Origin: Neorhizobium vignae
GTDB lineage: Bacteria; Pseudomonadota; Alphaproteobacteria; Rhizobiales; Rhizobiaceae
DNA: 64,000 nt
Direction: 5' to 3'
Assembly: GCF_000732195.1 (NCBI RefSeq)
Contig: NZ_JNNU01000016.1
Span: forward strand, 87,848-151,847
Below are positions 8,401-17,064 of the stretch, piece after piece (position 1 is the stretch's first letter; the number at the start of each line of letters is the position of its first letter). The notes below the pieces were generated by a model. That model searched no databases. It had not been told where the DNA came from and worked only from the letters and a program-made list of their open reading frames with translations. Made by a program: the position numbers and the translations under genes.

Positions 8401-9333
8401 ATGAATAACAACCTTCAGAGGCTTGATCTTCGTCAGTTGCGGCATTTCATGGCAGTTGTTCACACTGGCAGCTTCAGCATGGCGGCCGAGAATTTGCGGC
8501 TCACCCAGCCTGCTCTCAGCAAAAGCATCCGCGGCATGGAACAGGCGCTTGGCGTTCGCCTGCTTGACCGAGGACCGAGCGGAGTTCAGGCGACCCTTTT
8601 CGGTCAACGGCTCATCGGCTACAGCGAATTGCTGTTGTCGCTGGCCAACGAAGCCGTCGATGAAATAGACGCGCTCCGCGGCGCCCGCCGTGGCTCCCTT
8701 CGAATTGGAAGCATGGCTGCCGCCTTGCGGCAACTTATTCCCGATGCGTTGAACCATTTCGCGGTCTCCCGTCCGGATGTTGGCGTCATGGTGCATGAGG
8801 GCATCAATGAAGTCCTGCTTCCCCAGTTGTTCGGCGGAAAGCTCGACATCGTTTTTACTGTAAAACCGAGCGAAATCCTGAATGAGGACTTTGAATGGAA
8901 GCTCGTTGCGAGGGAACCCGTGCGAATTGTTGCACATCAATCGCATCCGCTGGCAGATCGTGAGAATCTGACAATCTCTGATCTGGCAGACTATAGCTGG
9001 GTCCTGCCGCCGCTCCCCGAAACCGACAGGCTGCTGCTCGAATCTCTTTTCCGCGCGGCCGGCCTACCAAAACCGGTGGTCGCCGTGGAAACGACGTCCA
9101 TCAATTTTCTCACGTCGATGATCTCGCGCACGCACCATCTGGCTTATCTGACACGAGCGAACCTTCAAGGAAGCGGCCTGGGATTGGTGGCTCTCCAACT
9201 GAATGAGATTTCGCTGACGCGCGACATCTATGCAGTTTTTCGCCGCAAGGGCGACGTCCGTCCGACCGTATCGGTACTTCTGCGAGAAATCGAACGATCA
9301 AGCGATCTGGGCACGTCCCCTTCGCTGGAATGA
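8401..9333 (+). CDS. LysR family transcriptional regulator
   Basis: 310 residues. The N-terminal helix-turn-helix reads LRQLRHFMAVVHTGSFSMAA then LTQPALSKSIRGMEQALGVR. A substrate-binding domain of the LysR type starts near residue 95 (GSLRIGSMAAAL). The start ATG at 8401 follows a GGGAAG; a GTG three codons earlier is possible. It is separated from the ATPase gene by about 200 bases and from the next gene by about 370, so it is likely monocistronic. No divergent target gene is adjacent and what it controls is unknown. The 200 bases before it (8193-8400) show no supported gene. Confidence 0.9.
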   Translation: MNNNLQRLDLRQLRHFMAVVHTGSFSMAAENLRLTQPALSKSIRGMEQALGVRLLDRGPSGVQATLFGQRLIGYSELLLSLANEAVDEIDALRGARRGSLRIGSMAAALRQLIPDALNHFAVSRPDVGVMVHEGINEVLLPQLFGGKLDIVFTVKPSEILNEDFEWKLVAREPVRIVAHQSHPLADRENLTISDLADYSWVLPPLPETDRLLLESLFRAAGLPKPVVAVETTSINFLTSMISRTHHLAYLTRANLQGSGLGLVALQLNEISLTRDIYAVFRRKGDVRPTVSVLLREIERSSDLGTSPSLE

Positions 9334-9704
9334 ACCTTCCGCAGGTCGGAATACTCTCACAAGGTCGCCGTGCTGATGACAGGGCCCGTGAGGGCAGGGC
9401 GAAGACTTCCCGAAGAACGAAAACCCCTTGCTCAAAGCAGCAGCCTCTCTCGTCCCGTAACCCAGAGCGGACCGGCTGGACCGAAAAACCATGGCCAGAT
9501 ACCATTTGATAGTCCGGACGCATCGGTTCTCGTATCCAAACCAGCGCTTACCCACGGTTCCGATAACGGAGGCGACGTGTGGTGCGCCTGACCAGCTGCC
9601 GAAACTCTCACGATTCCAGCCTGTGCCGAATGGTTTCAGCGACGGGAACTTTCCATGCGACCGCGGTTAGAAGGCCGCAATGAAAAACTGAGAGGAAACA
9701 CTTC
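9334..9704. other. Intergenic stretch without a supported gene
   Basis: The 371 bases between the LysR gene and the small secreted protein gene contain only short open frames. One of 59 codons begins at an ATG near 9490 but has no family resemblance I recognise and no clear ribosome site. A GAGAGGAAACACTTC segment just before 9705 provides the ribosome site of the next gene. No hairpin with a T-tract was noticed after the LysR stop. Confidence 0.5.
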
Positions 9705-10025
9705 ATGATCGCCAAACGTCTCGCTGCGAGCGCCCTCGCGCTCGGTCTTGCTACTTCTGCATTCTCACAGGGTGCTGGTGGTGGTTCCGGCACCGGTGGT
9801 TCGGGTTCGACCGGCTCTTTGGGCGCCGGAACCGGAGCCGGGACGGCGACCGATACGACCGCGCCCGGAACGTCGGCAACAGGTAACGCCAACACGCAGG
9901 GCGCAGGGACGGCCGGAAGCAGCAACGCCAATTGCGGCAAGAGCCCGACGACTGCGGGAGCCGCCGGCACCAACGCATCCACCTCCAACCCCAACAGCCC
10001 AACCAACCAGGCAAATTCCTGCTGA
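9705..10025 (+). CDS. Small secreted Gly/Ser/Thr/Ala-rich protein
   Basis: 106 residues. MIAKRLAASALALGLATSAF is a clear signal peptide, with cleavage probably after the ASAFS segment. The mature part is low-complexity: GGGSGTGGSGSTGS-like runs, then Thr/Ala/Asn-rich sequence. Only two Cys occur, one in ANCGKS and one as the last residue. A GAGAGG ribosome site precedes the ATG and a good intrinsic terminator follows. Similar short exported Gly-rich proteins occur in rhizobia with no assigned function. A structural or surface role is possible but not shown. Codon use stays GC-rich, so it does not look foreign. Confidence 0.7.
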   Translation: MIAKRLAASALALGLATSAFSQGAGGGSGTGGSGSTGSLGAGTGAGTATDTTAPGTSATGNANTQGAGTAGSSNANCGKSPTTAGAAGTNASTSNPNSPTNQANSC

Positions 10026-10050
10026 CACGACGGGCAGATTTCGTCGTTCA

Positions 10051-10084
10051 AAGCCCCGCCGCCATATTGGCTGCGGGGCTTTTC
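10051..10084 (+). terminator. Intrinsic terminator
   Basis: AAGCCCCGC (10051-10059) pairs with GCGGGGCTT (10073-10081), and the stem runs into a short T-tract (TTTT). It sits 25 bases after the stop of the small secreted protein gene. Confidence 0.85.
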
Positions 10085-10109
10085 TACGTTCCGGCTGATC
10101 GAGGGCGCC

Positions 10110-10403
10110 TCATGAGCCAAGATTGCGGTCGTTCATGCGCCCCGCGAACAGAGGTACCTCCTCGATATTCGCCAACACGCGCTCCTTCAGCAGGAATCGG
10201 CGCACATTCTCTCGGATTGCCGGCAAGGGGAAGACGCCTTGGGCGGCCAGGCGACAAGCTTTGGACAACACCTCGTATGTGTCACCTCTTTTGTCGATTG
10301 GCCACTCGTCGAGAAAGTCGAAGACCTCTTCCAGGCTGGCAAGCTCTTGAATATAATGAGATGTTTTCACAAACAGCGGCTTTTCAAAAAACGTGTTAGC
10401 CAT
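10110..10403 (-). CDS. DUF982 family protein
   Basis: 97 residues. The pattern FDFLDEWPIDKRGDTYEVLSKAC followed by a spaced R..RRFLL segment is typical of DUF982, small proteins of unknown function nearly restricted to Rhizobiales, where they occur in many copies per genome. The start at 10403 is fixed by an almost ideal AAAGGAGG ribosome site seven bases upstream; the frame is open further 5' but without such a site. It is probably transcribed alone, convergent with the small secreted protein gene and divergent from the phosphodiesterase operon. Confidence 0.85.
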   Translation of the reverse strand: MANTFFEKPLFVKTSHYIQELASLEEVFDFLDEWPIDKRGDTYEVLSKACRLAAQGVFPLPAIRENVRRFLLKERVLANIEEVPLFAGRMNDRNLGS

Positions 10404-10671
10404 CGCGACCTCCTTTCCTTTTCGCCGTGGACCGCAGACTGATTTAGGAGATGAAGCGGTAGGTTCAAGACACCGAGGTTGTTCGTCCGAGAGAGCATTT
10501 TGGGACGCGATGAGGCGATCCGTCAGGCGCAAACCGGCCAGTTTTACAGTTCTGTGACAGAAATGAAAGAAAGCTGGAAAACTCTGTAACCGGCCTGACA
10601 CGATAGCGCTCTAAGGAACCGTAAACGCCTTCGCACTTGCGAAAGGTATTTTGCGAGACCGGAGAGTTGCC

Positions 10672-11499
10672 GTGAAGATCATCCAGATTACCGACACCCA
10701 TTTCAGCCCGGAGAAGTCGCATTTCAACGGCAATTGGGCGCCGCTGCTGACCTGGATGGAGGATACCCGGGCCGATCTCATCATCCATACAGGGGATCTG
10801 ACCGTCGATGGCGCAGACAAGCCGGGCGACATCACCTTCTGCATGGACCTGATGCGGCAGACTTCGATCCCGATGCTGATCCTGCCCGGCAACCACGATG
10901 TCGGGCATTCGCCCGGTTCCGCGCAGCCGGTCAACGCCGAGCGCCTCGAGCGCTGGCGGGAACTCGCAGGAGACGACCGTTGGTTTCACGACGCCGGCGA
11001 ATGGCGTCTCGTCGGGCTCAATTCGCTACTCCTCGGTCAGGAAAACGAAGAAGAAGAGGCCCAATTCGAATGGCTGACCAAAACCCTGGAAGAGCGGAAC
11101 AGCCGCCGCATCGCCCTCTTCGCCCACAAGCCACTGTTCGTCGACGAACCGCATGAGGGCGATACCGGTTACTGGGGCGCGCGGCCGAAGGAGCGCGCCC
11201 GGCTCTTCGACCTGTTCGCCGCGCATGACGTGGCACTTTTTGCCAGTGGCCACCTGCATTGGGCATGGCAGGGCCGCCATGAGAATATGGCACTCACCTG
11301 GGGTCCCTCGGCCGCCTTCATCATCGACAAGTTGGAGCGTGAAATGCCGGGAGAGCGTCTGATCGGCGCCGCCGTTCACACCTTCGGCGACGACGTAAAG
11401 ACCGAGATCGTCGCCGTGCCGGGTATGACCGCTTATGTCATCGACGATGTTATCGACGAGATTTATCCGCGTCCGGTAAAGACGGAGGCGGCCGAATGA
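10672..11499 (+). CDS. Metallophosphoesterase, cyclic-nucleotide phosphodiesterase (CpdA/GpdQ) type
   Basis: 275 residues. All calcineurin-like metal-site motifs are present in order: DTH (residues 8-10), GDLT, GNHD, AHKPL and GHLH. This is the class III phosphodiesterase set seen in CpdA and in the glycerophosphodiesterase GpdQ. No signal peptide is seen, so it is cytoplasmic. The GTG at 10672 is preceded by a GGAGAG ribosome site. The stop overlaps the next gene's ATG (ATGA, 11496-11499), making it the first gene of a sugar-type ABC importer operon. That context suggests it cleaves an imported phosphodiester rather than regulating cAMP; this is inference. Confidence 0.88.
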   Translation: MKIIQITDTHFSPEKSHFNGNWAPLLTWMEDTRADLIIHTGDLTVDGADKPGDITFCMDLMRQTSIPMLILPGNHDVGHSPGSAQPVNAERLERWRELAGDDRWFHDAGEWRLVGLNSLLLGQENEEEEAQFEWLTKTLEERNSRRIALFAHKPLFVDEPHEGDTGYWGARPKERARLFDLFAAHDVALFASGHLHWAWQGRHENMALTWGPSAAFIIDKLEREMPGERLIGAAVHTFGDDVKTEIVAVPGMTAYVIDDVIDEIYPRPVKTEAAE

Positions 11500-12665
11500 C
11501 CGCCCTTTCGCTTCGCGGCCTCGAAAAGTCGTTCTCCGGCAATCCGATCCTCAAGGGCGTCAGCTTTGACGCCGGTCCGGGCGAGTTCATTGCCCTCGTC
11601 GGCCCTTCCGGCTGCGGCAAGAGCACGCTGCTGCGCATCCTTGCCGGCCTCGAAGGCGCTGACGCCGGCGAAATCATGCTTGGCGACCGCGACCTGTTGC
11701 CGGTGCCGGCGGCAGACCGCAACATTGCCATGGTCTTCCAGTCCTACGCGCTTTATCCGCATCTGACGGCGGCGCAGAACATCGCCGTGCCGCTGGTCAT
11801 GCGCAAGCTGACGCGGGCGCAGCGCCTGCCGCTGATCGGCCCGCTAATGCCCGGCCAGCGCAAGGCGGTGGCCGCGATCAAGCGCGACGTGCGCGAGATG
11901 GCGGTGTCGCTGAAGATCGACCATCTGCTCGATCGCAAGCCCGGCCAGATGTCCGGCGGCCAGCGCCAGCGCGTCGCGCTCGGCCGCGCCATGGTGCGCC
12001 GCCCCTCCGTCTTCCTGATGGACGAACCGCTTTCCAACCTGGACGCCAACCTGCGCGTCCACGCCCGTGGCGAGATCGTCGAACTGCACCGCCGCGCCGG
12101 CGTGCCGACGCTCTATGTCACCCATGACCAGGCGGAAGCACTGTCCATGGCCGACCGCGTTGCGGTGATGATCGGCGGGTCGCTGCTGCAGCTCGCCTCG
12201 CCGCAGGTGATCTACGACGATCCGGCGCATATCGAGGTGGCCCGTTTCATCGGCCAGCCGCGCATCAACCTTTTTCCGTCGCAGGTCGGGGCCGATGGCA
12301 CGATAGGGTTCGGCGATATCCGGGTGGGACTACACCGTGAGACGGTTCCTGCGGGCGCTTCCGTGACGATCGGCATTCGGCCGGAATTCATCCGCGTCTC
12401 CCGCAGCGGGCAGCAGGGCCTGCCGGCACGCATCGACCGCATCGAGTTCCTGGGCTCCGAGATCATCCTCTACTGCCGCCTGGATGCGATCGGCGAACCC
12501 GCGGTCGTCAAGCTTTCGCCTGCCGAAGGCGACGGTCTCGCCGCCGGCATGCCGGTGCGTCTCGACTTCTCGGCCGGCCATCTCTTCGTCTTTGCCGAGA
12601 ACGGCCGCCGCTTGCCCTCGACACCGGTCGATGCTCCCGCCAGCTTGGAGACGGCTCATGGCTGA
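11496..12665 (+). CDS. ABC transporter ATP-binding protein, MalK/UgpC type
   Basis: 389 residues. Walker A GPSGCGKST is at 36-44, the signature MSGGQRQR and Walker B FLMDEPLSNLD follow, and the C-terminal domain contains GIRPEFI. About 25 extra residues sit between the Q-loop and the signature (LTRAQRLPLIGPLMPGQRKA), longer than in the first MalK-like ATPase of this window. The gene overlaps the phosphodiesterase by 4 bases and the following permease by 8 bases, so translation is tightly coupled. It energises the two permeases that follow. Confidence 0.93.
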   Translation: MTALSLRGLEKSFSGNPILKGVSFDAGPGEFIALVGPSGCGKSTLLRILAGLEGADAGEIMLGDRDLLPVPAADRNIAMVFQSYALYPHLTAAQNIAVPLVMRKLTRAQRLPLIGPLMPGQRKAVAAIKRDVREMAVSLKIDHLLDRKPGQMSGGQRQRVALGRAMVRRPSVFLMDEPLSNLDANLRVHARGEIVELHRRAGVPTLYVTHDQAEALSMADRVAVMIGGSLLQLASPQVIYDDPAHIEVARFIGQPRINLFPSQVGADGTIGFGDIRVGLHRETVPAGASVTIGIRPEFIRVSRSGQQGLPARIDRIEFLGSEIILYCRLDAIGEPAVVKLSPAEGDGLAAGMPVRLDFSAGHLFVFAENGRRLPSTPVDAPASLETAHG

Positions 12666-13590
12666 GGCGATCGCTGCTCCACTCCCGGTGGTCAGAAAAC
12701 CTTCCCGCTCGGCCGCCGAACGGCAGGAGGCGCGCGCAGCACTCGTGCTGTCGCTGCCGGCAATGGTTCTTCTGTTCGTCTTCATCCTGCTGCCGGTGGC
12801 GGTGGTGATCCTGTTCGGATTTACCGACTACGAGCTCGGTTATGCGGGTTTCCGCTTCGTCGGCTTCGACAACTACACCGAGCTCTTCACGAACCGGACC
12901 TTCCGCCGCTCGCTGTGGAACACGACGGTCTATACCGCGATCGTCGCACCGATCTCGATCTTCATGGCGCTCGGCCTTGCGATGCTGATCGAAAGCGAGA
13001 ATATCGGCCGTTCCCTCTTTCGAACCGCCTATTTCCTGCCGGTTGCCTCGCTGCTCGTCGCCATGGCGACGGTCTGGCAATATCTGTTCCATCCGACAAT
13101 CGGCCCGATCAACGCGCTTCTGGCGCTCGGCGGCCTGCCGCGTCCCAACTGGCTCGGCGCCTCGACATCCGTCCTCTACAGCCTGTCGATCATCGGTATC
13201 TGGCAATCGGTCGGTTTCAATCTCGTCCTGTTCCTGGCCGGCCTTACCGCAATCCCCCGCGATCTCTATCACGCCGCGCATGTCGACGGCGCCCGCTCCG
13301 CCTTCGACCGGTTCCGGCTGGTCACCTGGCCAATGCTCGGGCCGACGACGCTGTTCGTCACGACGATCAGCATCATCAATGCGGTCAAGGTCTTCGAGAC
13401 GGTCAAGACGCTGACCGAGGGCGGGCCGAACAAGGCTTCCGAAGTGTTGCTTTTTACCATCTACCAGGAAGGGTTCGTCTACCTGAAGGTCGGCTACGCC
13501 TCGGCGATGACGGTCGTCTTCCTGCTCATCCTGGTGGTGCTGATGTTCCTGCAATACCGCGTCCAGGACAAGCAGGTGCATTACTCATGA
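12658..13590 (+). CDS. Sugar/glycerophosphate-type ABC permease (MalF/UgpA type)
   Basis: 310 residues. After a short cytoplasmic tail the first membrane segment is ALVLSLPAMVLLFVFILLPV. The EAA loop reads YHAAHVDGARSAFDRFRLV followed by TWPMLGPT. The ATG at 12658 lies inside the end of the ATPase gene; starts further upstream in the same open frame would overlap the ATPase by more than 150 bases and are unlikely. The stop overlaps the next permease as ATGA. Together the two permeases form the membrane channel. Confidence 0.92.
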   Translation: MAEAIAAPLPVVRKPSRSAAERQEARAALVLSLPAMVLLFVFILLPVAVVILFGFTDYELGYAGFRFVGFDNYTELFTNRTFRRSLWNTTVYTAIVAPISIFMALGLAMLIESENIGRSLFRTAYFLPVASLLVAMATVWQYLFHPTIGPINALLALGGLPRPNWLGASTSVLYSLSIIGIWQSVGFNLVLFLAGLTAIPRDLYHAAHVDGARSAFDRFRLVTWPMLGPTTLFVTTISIINAVKVFETVKTLTEGGPNKASEVLLFTIYQEGFVYLKVGYASAMTVVFLLILVVLMFLQYRVQDKQVHYS

Positions 13591-14423
13591 ACGCTTCAGC
13601 CTTCACTCTCGGGCGTGCCGTCCGCCTGTCGATCCTGATCTTCGGGGCGGTGATCTTCCTCGCCCCCTACGTCTTCATGATCTCGACCGCCGGCAAGGCG
13701 CAGAGCGACATCTTTTCCTCGTCGCTGTCGCTCATCCCGCAGCACTGGTCCTATGTCGCCAACTTCACCAAGGCGCTGACCCGTGTCTCGATGACGACGC
13801 TGCTGTGGAACGGCGTGGTGGTCTGCGCGCTGATCTTCGTCTTCCAGGTCATGATCGCCATCCCCTGCGCCTATGCCATGGCCAAGCTGAAGTTCCGCGC
13901 CGCAAGGCTGATGATGGTGCTCGTCATGCTCGGCCTTTTGGTGCCGATCCATGCCACCGCTCTGCCCCTCTATGTCGCCTTCGACCGCCTGGCGGTGCTA
14001 AACAGCTATTTTGCGCTGGTCGCCCCCTTCACCATCTCGGTCTTCGGCATCTTCCTCTTCCTGCAGTTCTTCCGTGCGATACCGGACGATCTGATCCATG
14101 CAGCCCGGCTCGACGGCATGTCGGAACTCGGCATTATCGGCCGCGTGATCGTGCCCAACGCCTGGCCGGCGATCACCGCGTTCGCGATCTTCTCGGTCGT
14201 CGCGCACTGGAACGACCTCTACTGGCCGTTGATCGTCGTTTCCAACCAGGCATATGCGACGCCGCCGCTCGGTCTCCTCTATTTCCGCGCCGCCGAGGCC
14301 GGCGACGACTACGGCGCGCTGATGGCCGCCACGCTGATCATCACCACTCCCCTCGTTGCGGCTTTCCTTCTGGCACAGAAGCGCTTCGTCGAGGGCATCA
14401 CCATGACCGGTCTCAAAGGCTGA
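13587..14423 (+). CDS. Sugar/glycerophosphate-type ABC permease (MalG/UgpE type)
   Basis: 278 residues with six predicted membrane segments. The EAA loop is IHAARLDGMSELGIIGRVI followed by VPNAWPAI, and the C-terminus FVEGITMTGLKG is the standard ending for this class. The ATG at 13587 forms an ATGA overlap with the preceding permease. It is followed after 25 bases by the binding-protein gene, so the operon order is phosphodiesterase, ATPase, permease, permease, binding protein. Confidence 0.92.
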   Translation: MNASAFTLGRAVRLSILIFGAVIFLAPYVFMISTAGKAQSDIFSSSLSLIPQHWSYVANFTKALTRVSMTTLLWNGVVVCALIFVFQVMIAIPCAYAMAKLKFRAARLMMVLVMLGLLVPIHATALPLYVAFDRLAVLNSYFALVAPFTISVFGIFLFLQFFRAIPDDLIHAARLDGMSELGIIGRVIVPNAWPAITAFAIFSVVAHWNDLYWPLIVVSNQAYATPPLGLLYFRAAEAGDDYGALMAATLIITTPLVAAFLLAQKRFVEGITMTGLKG

Positions 14424-14448
14424 CCGGCATCAACCAGGAGACTATGCG

Positions 14449-15714
14449 ATGAAGCATCTCACCAAGTTTTTCGCCGCCGCGGCGATTGCCATGACGGTGT
14501 CGCTTCCGGCCCATGCCGAGACGACATTGACCGTGCATTATCCCATGCCCGGCTTCTTCAAGGACGTGATGGACACGATCTCGAAGAAGTTCATGGAAGA
14601 AAATCCGGAAATCAAGATCCAGTTCGCCAACCCGTCCGCGACGTATGAAGAGGGCATCCAGCTCATCATGCGCCAGGCCGGCACGGCGGAAATGCCGGAC
14701 CTGACCTTCATCGGCCTCAACCGCCTGCGCATGGTTCAGGAGCGCGACCTGCCCGTCGACCTCGCTCCCTTCATCGCCAAGGAAGGCGATATGGGCAAGC
14801 TCGGCTTTTCCGACAACATCCTGAAGCTCGCCCAGGTCAAGGGCAAGCAGGTCGGCCTCGCCTTCGCGACGTCGAACCCGATCATGTATTACAATGCCGA
14901 CCTGGTGAAGGCTGCCGGCGGCAATCCGGACGTTCCTCCGAAGACCTGGGACGAAGTCATCGCGCTCGGTGCCAAGATCAAGGCGCTCGGCAACGGCGTC
15001 GAAGGCATCGACTTCCGCTGGCAGGGTGACGACTGGATGTTCTCGGCACTCCTGTTCGGCGCCGGCGGTCAGATGCTGAGCGCCGACGAAAAGTCCGTCG
15101 CTTTCGCCGGACCGGAAGGCCTGAAGGCTGTCGAAACGCTCGACCGCATGGTCAAGCAGGGCGGCCTGCCCGTTTTCACGGCCCAGGCCGGTGAACAGGC
15201 CTTCTTTGCCGGCAAGGTCGGCATCGAGTTCAAGACGACCGGCGCCCTGCGCAACACGATCAAGAGCGTCGGCGACAAATTCGACCTGCGCACCGCGCAG
15301 ATCCCGCTGATCGATCCGGTCAAGGGCAAGCTGCCGACCGGCGGCAACGCCGTCGTCATCCTCGCCCGCAATGCCGAAAAGCAGCAGGCCGCCTGGAAGT
15401 TCGCCAAGTTCGCCGCCGGCCCCTACGGCGCCTCGGTCGTCGTTCCGGGCACCGGCTACGTTCCCAACAACGAGCTTGCCGCCAAGTCGCCGGAGTACCT
15501 CGGCAATTTCTACAAGGAAAACCCGCTCTTCGTCGCCGGCCTCAGCCAGATGGACCGCATGGTTCCCTGGTACGCCTTCCCGGGCACCAACGGCGTCAAG
15601 GTCACCCAGGCAATCGTCGAGAACCTGTCGCGTATCGTCGAGCAGCAGGCTACCCCGAAGGAAGCGCTCGAAGATGCCGCTTCCGAAGTGAAGGGTTTAC
15701 TGCCGCGCAGCTAA
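14449..15714 (+). CDS. Extracellular solute-binding protein family 1 (UgpB-like)
   Basis: 421 residues. The signal peptide is MKHLTKFFAAAAIAMTVSLP followed by AHAETT (AXA site). The mature N-terminus TTLTVHYPMPGFFKDVMDTI and the later ENPEIKIQFANP resemble glycerol-3-phosphate and sugar binding proteins of the UgpB group. A CCAGGAGACT ribosome site precedes the ATG. It is the last gene of the five-gene operon and is followed by a strong terminator. The phosphodiesterase at the operon head suggests a phosphodiester ligand; this is not shown by the sequence itself. Confidence 0.92.
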   Translation: MKHLTKFFAAAAIAMTVSLPAHAETTLTVHYPMPGFFKDVMDTISKKFMEENPEIKIQFANPSATYEEGIQLIMRQAGTAEMPDLTFIGLNRLRMVQERDLPVDLAPFIAKEGDMGKLGFSDNILKLAQVKGKQVGLAFATSNPIMYYNADLVKAAGGNPDVPPKTWDEVIALGAKIKALGNGVEGIDFRWQGDDWMFSALLFGAGGQMLSADEKSVAFAGPEGLKAVETLDRMVKQGGLPVFTAQAGEQAFFAGKVGIEFKTTGALRNTIKSVGDKFDLRTAQIPLIDPVKGKLPTGGNAVVILARNAEKQQAAWKFAKFAAGPYGASVVVPGTGYVPNNELAAKSPEYLGNFYKENPLFVAGLSQMDRMVPWYAFPGTNGVKVTQAIVENLSRIVEQQATPKEALEDAASEVKGLLPRS

Positions 15715-15743
15715 ACTCCAATCCGGCCTAACCGCACCACGAG

Positions 15744-15782
15744 CCGTCGCTTCCGATCGGAAGCGGCGGTTTTCCTTTTTTT
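15744..15782 (+). terminator. Intrinsic terminator after the second sugar importer operon
   Basis: An 11-bp stem around GATC (arms CCGTCGCTTCC and GGAAGCGGCGG, one T-G pair) is followed by a T-rich stretch with seven T in a row. It also faces the 3' end of the LacI gene. Confidence 0.9.
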
Positions 15783-15791
15783 GACGAAGCG

Positions 15792-16775
15792 TTACCGGAT
15801 TGCCTGCACCGTGCCGCCCCGGCGCAGCATATAGGCAACGTCGAGATGCCGGGCGGGCGCCGCATTCTCGGCCATGTCCAGCAGCAGCGAGGCCGCCGCC
15901 GCCCCCATGCTCGCGTCCGGCATCTCCACCGTCGTCAGCGGCGGGTCCATCAGCCGTCCGATGGCGATCCCGTCGAAACCGGCCACCGAAATATCGCGTG
16001 GTACGGAAAGTCCCTCGCGCCGCAGCGCACTGATGACGCCCAGTGCGAGAAGATCATTTGAGGCGATGATCGCCGTCGGCGACACGGTCGCGAGTGCAGC
16101 GCTGAGATCGAGTTGGTCGTAGCCGTTGAGGAAGGAAATCTCGACCGCTTCCAAGGGTGCAAATCCATTCTTGATCATCGCATCGCGATAACCCTCATGC
16201 CGGCGACGCGCGCGGTCGGAAGCCGCGAAATTTCCCGAGACGAACAGGATGCGCCAATGGCCGAGACCGATCAGCATCTGCGTCAGTTCCCGGCCGGCAC
16301 CGCGATTGTCCACGGTCACGGCGGCGGGAAAGAGCGAGGTCGGCATGTTGTTGAGAAGCACGGTGGGCGGCAGCGAGGCCATGAGGGCGACGCTCGTGGC
16401 GGGATCGCAGACGGTCAGGATCAGGCCCGTCGGCCGGTCGTTGAGAAGCGAGGCGACCGCGTCCGCCTCGCGTGCCGGGTCGTAGTTCGACTGGGCGATC
16501 AGCACGCCATGGCCTGCAACCAGCATGCGGTTCTGGATGCTGGAAAGCGACGAGGCGAAGACGGGATTGGTGATGCTGGGGATCAGCACGCCGACCACCG
16601 GCCGTTGCCCGGGTCTGCCGGACGCTGAATTGATCGGCCGATATCCGAGTTCTGCCGCCGCGCGGCGAACCCTGCGGGCCATGCGGTCGCTGACATGGCC
16701 GTTGCGATTGAGCGCCCGGCTCGCGGTCGCCAGCGAACATCCGGCTCTTATCGCCACCTGCTGCAATGTCGTCAT
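15792..16775 (-). CDS. LacI family transcriptional regulator
   Basis: 327 residues. The N-terminal helix-turn-helix MTTLQQVAIRAGCSLATASR, then ALN, is canonical except that the recognition helix begins SLATAS rather than the usual SVATVS. A periplasmic-binding-like effector domain (PVVGVLIPSITNPVFASSL onward) fills the rest and ends with VAGFDGIAIGRLMDPPLTTVEM. The start at 16775 corresponds to the family's normal N-terminus; the frame is open a further 61 codons upstream but those residues do not resemble the family. It is convergent with the preceding ABC operon and is the likely regulator of that operon. Confidence 0.92.
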   Translation of the reverse strand: MTTLQQVAIRAGCSLATASRALNRNGHVSDRMARRVRRAAAELGYRPINSASGRPGQRPVVGVLIPSITNPVFASSLSSIQNRMLVAGHGVLIAQSNYDPAREADAVASLLNDRPTGLILTVCDPATSVALMASLPPTVLLNNMPTSLFPAAVTVDNRGAGRELTQMLIGLGHWRILFVSGNFAASDRARRRHEGYRDAMIKNGFAPLEAVEISFLNGYDQLDLSAALATVSPTAIIASNDLLALGVISALRREGLSVPRDISVAGFDGIAIGRLMDPPLTTVEMPDASMGAAAASLLLDMAENAAPARHLDVAYMLRRGGTVQAIR

Positions 16776-17021
16776 CAGAGAATGCCCTCTTCCGTTTGCC
16801 GGGCCTCGGGGCCTGCCGGCTGCAGGTTTCCTCCAGGCATGTAAGAGTTTTATGTCAGCAACGACGGATTTTCCTCGAACCCGGCAAGGCCCGCCTGCCG
16901 CCAGGCAATCTTTGAGGGCCATTTTTCCGCTGCCGCGTCGAACCCGAAAAAACTGCACGGCCTGGTGGCTGGCGTGAAACGGGCAAGTGTCGTCCCCGCG
17001 GGGATTGACAACAGTCGCCCA
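16776..17021. other. Upstream region of the LacI gene, no gene seen
   Basis: About 250 bases between the LacI start and the aztD control sites. No supported coding sequence. A TTGACA at about 17005-17010 could be a -35 element reading toward aztD, with the first Zur-like palindrome where the -10 region would lie; this would place a repressor directly over the promoter. Confidence 0.4.
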
Positions 17022-17064
17022 TGTAATGTTATTACATTTATCAGCCGGACGTAACAGTATAACA
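17022..17064 (+). promoter_or_regulatory. Two tandem Zur-box-like sites upstream of aztD
   Basis: Site 1 (17022-17036, inside a 7-3-7 palindrome ATGTAAT...ATTACAT at 17021-17037) and site 2 (17050-17064, with the half-site TATAACA) each match 11 of 14 defined positions of the Zur core TGTTATANTATAACA as I remember it. Their starts are 28 bp apart. They stand 100-145 bases upstream of aztD, a gene known to be zinc-controlled in other alphaproteobacteria. Direct Zur binding is inference. Confidence 0.6.

Noticed and set aside
9490..9672. A 59-codon open frame in the gap before the small secreted protein
   Set aside because: No clear ribosome site, no recognisable family, and composition unlike neighbouring proteins.
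10600..10620. A weak GATAGCGCTCTAA element as a LacI-type operator before the phosphodiesterase operon
   Set aside because: Only a short central symmetry (AGCGCT) is present; the flanks do not match, so it is not reported as a feature although the LacI gene must have a site somewhere near.
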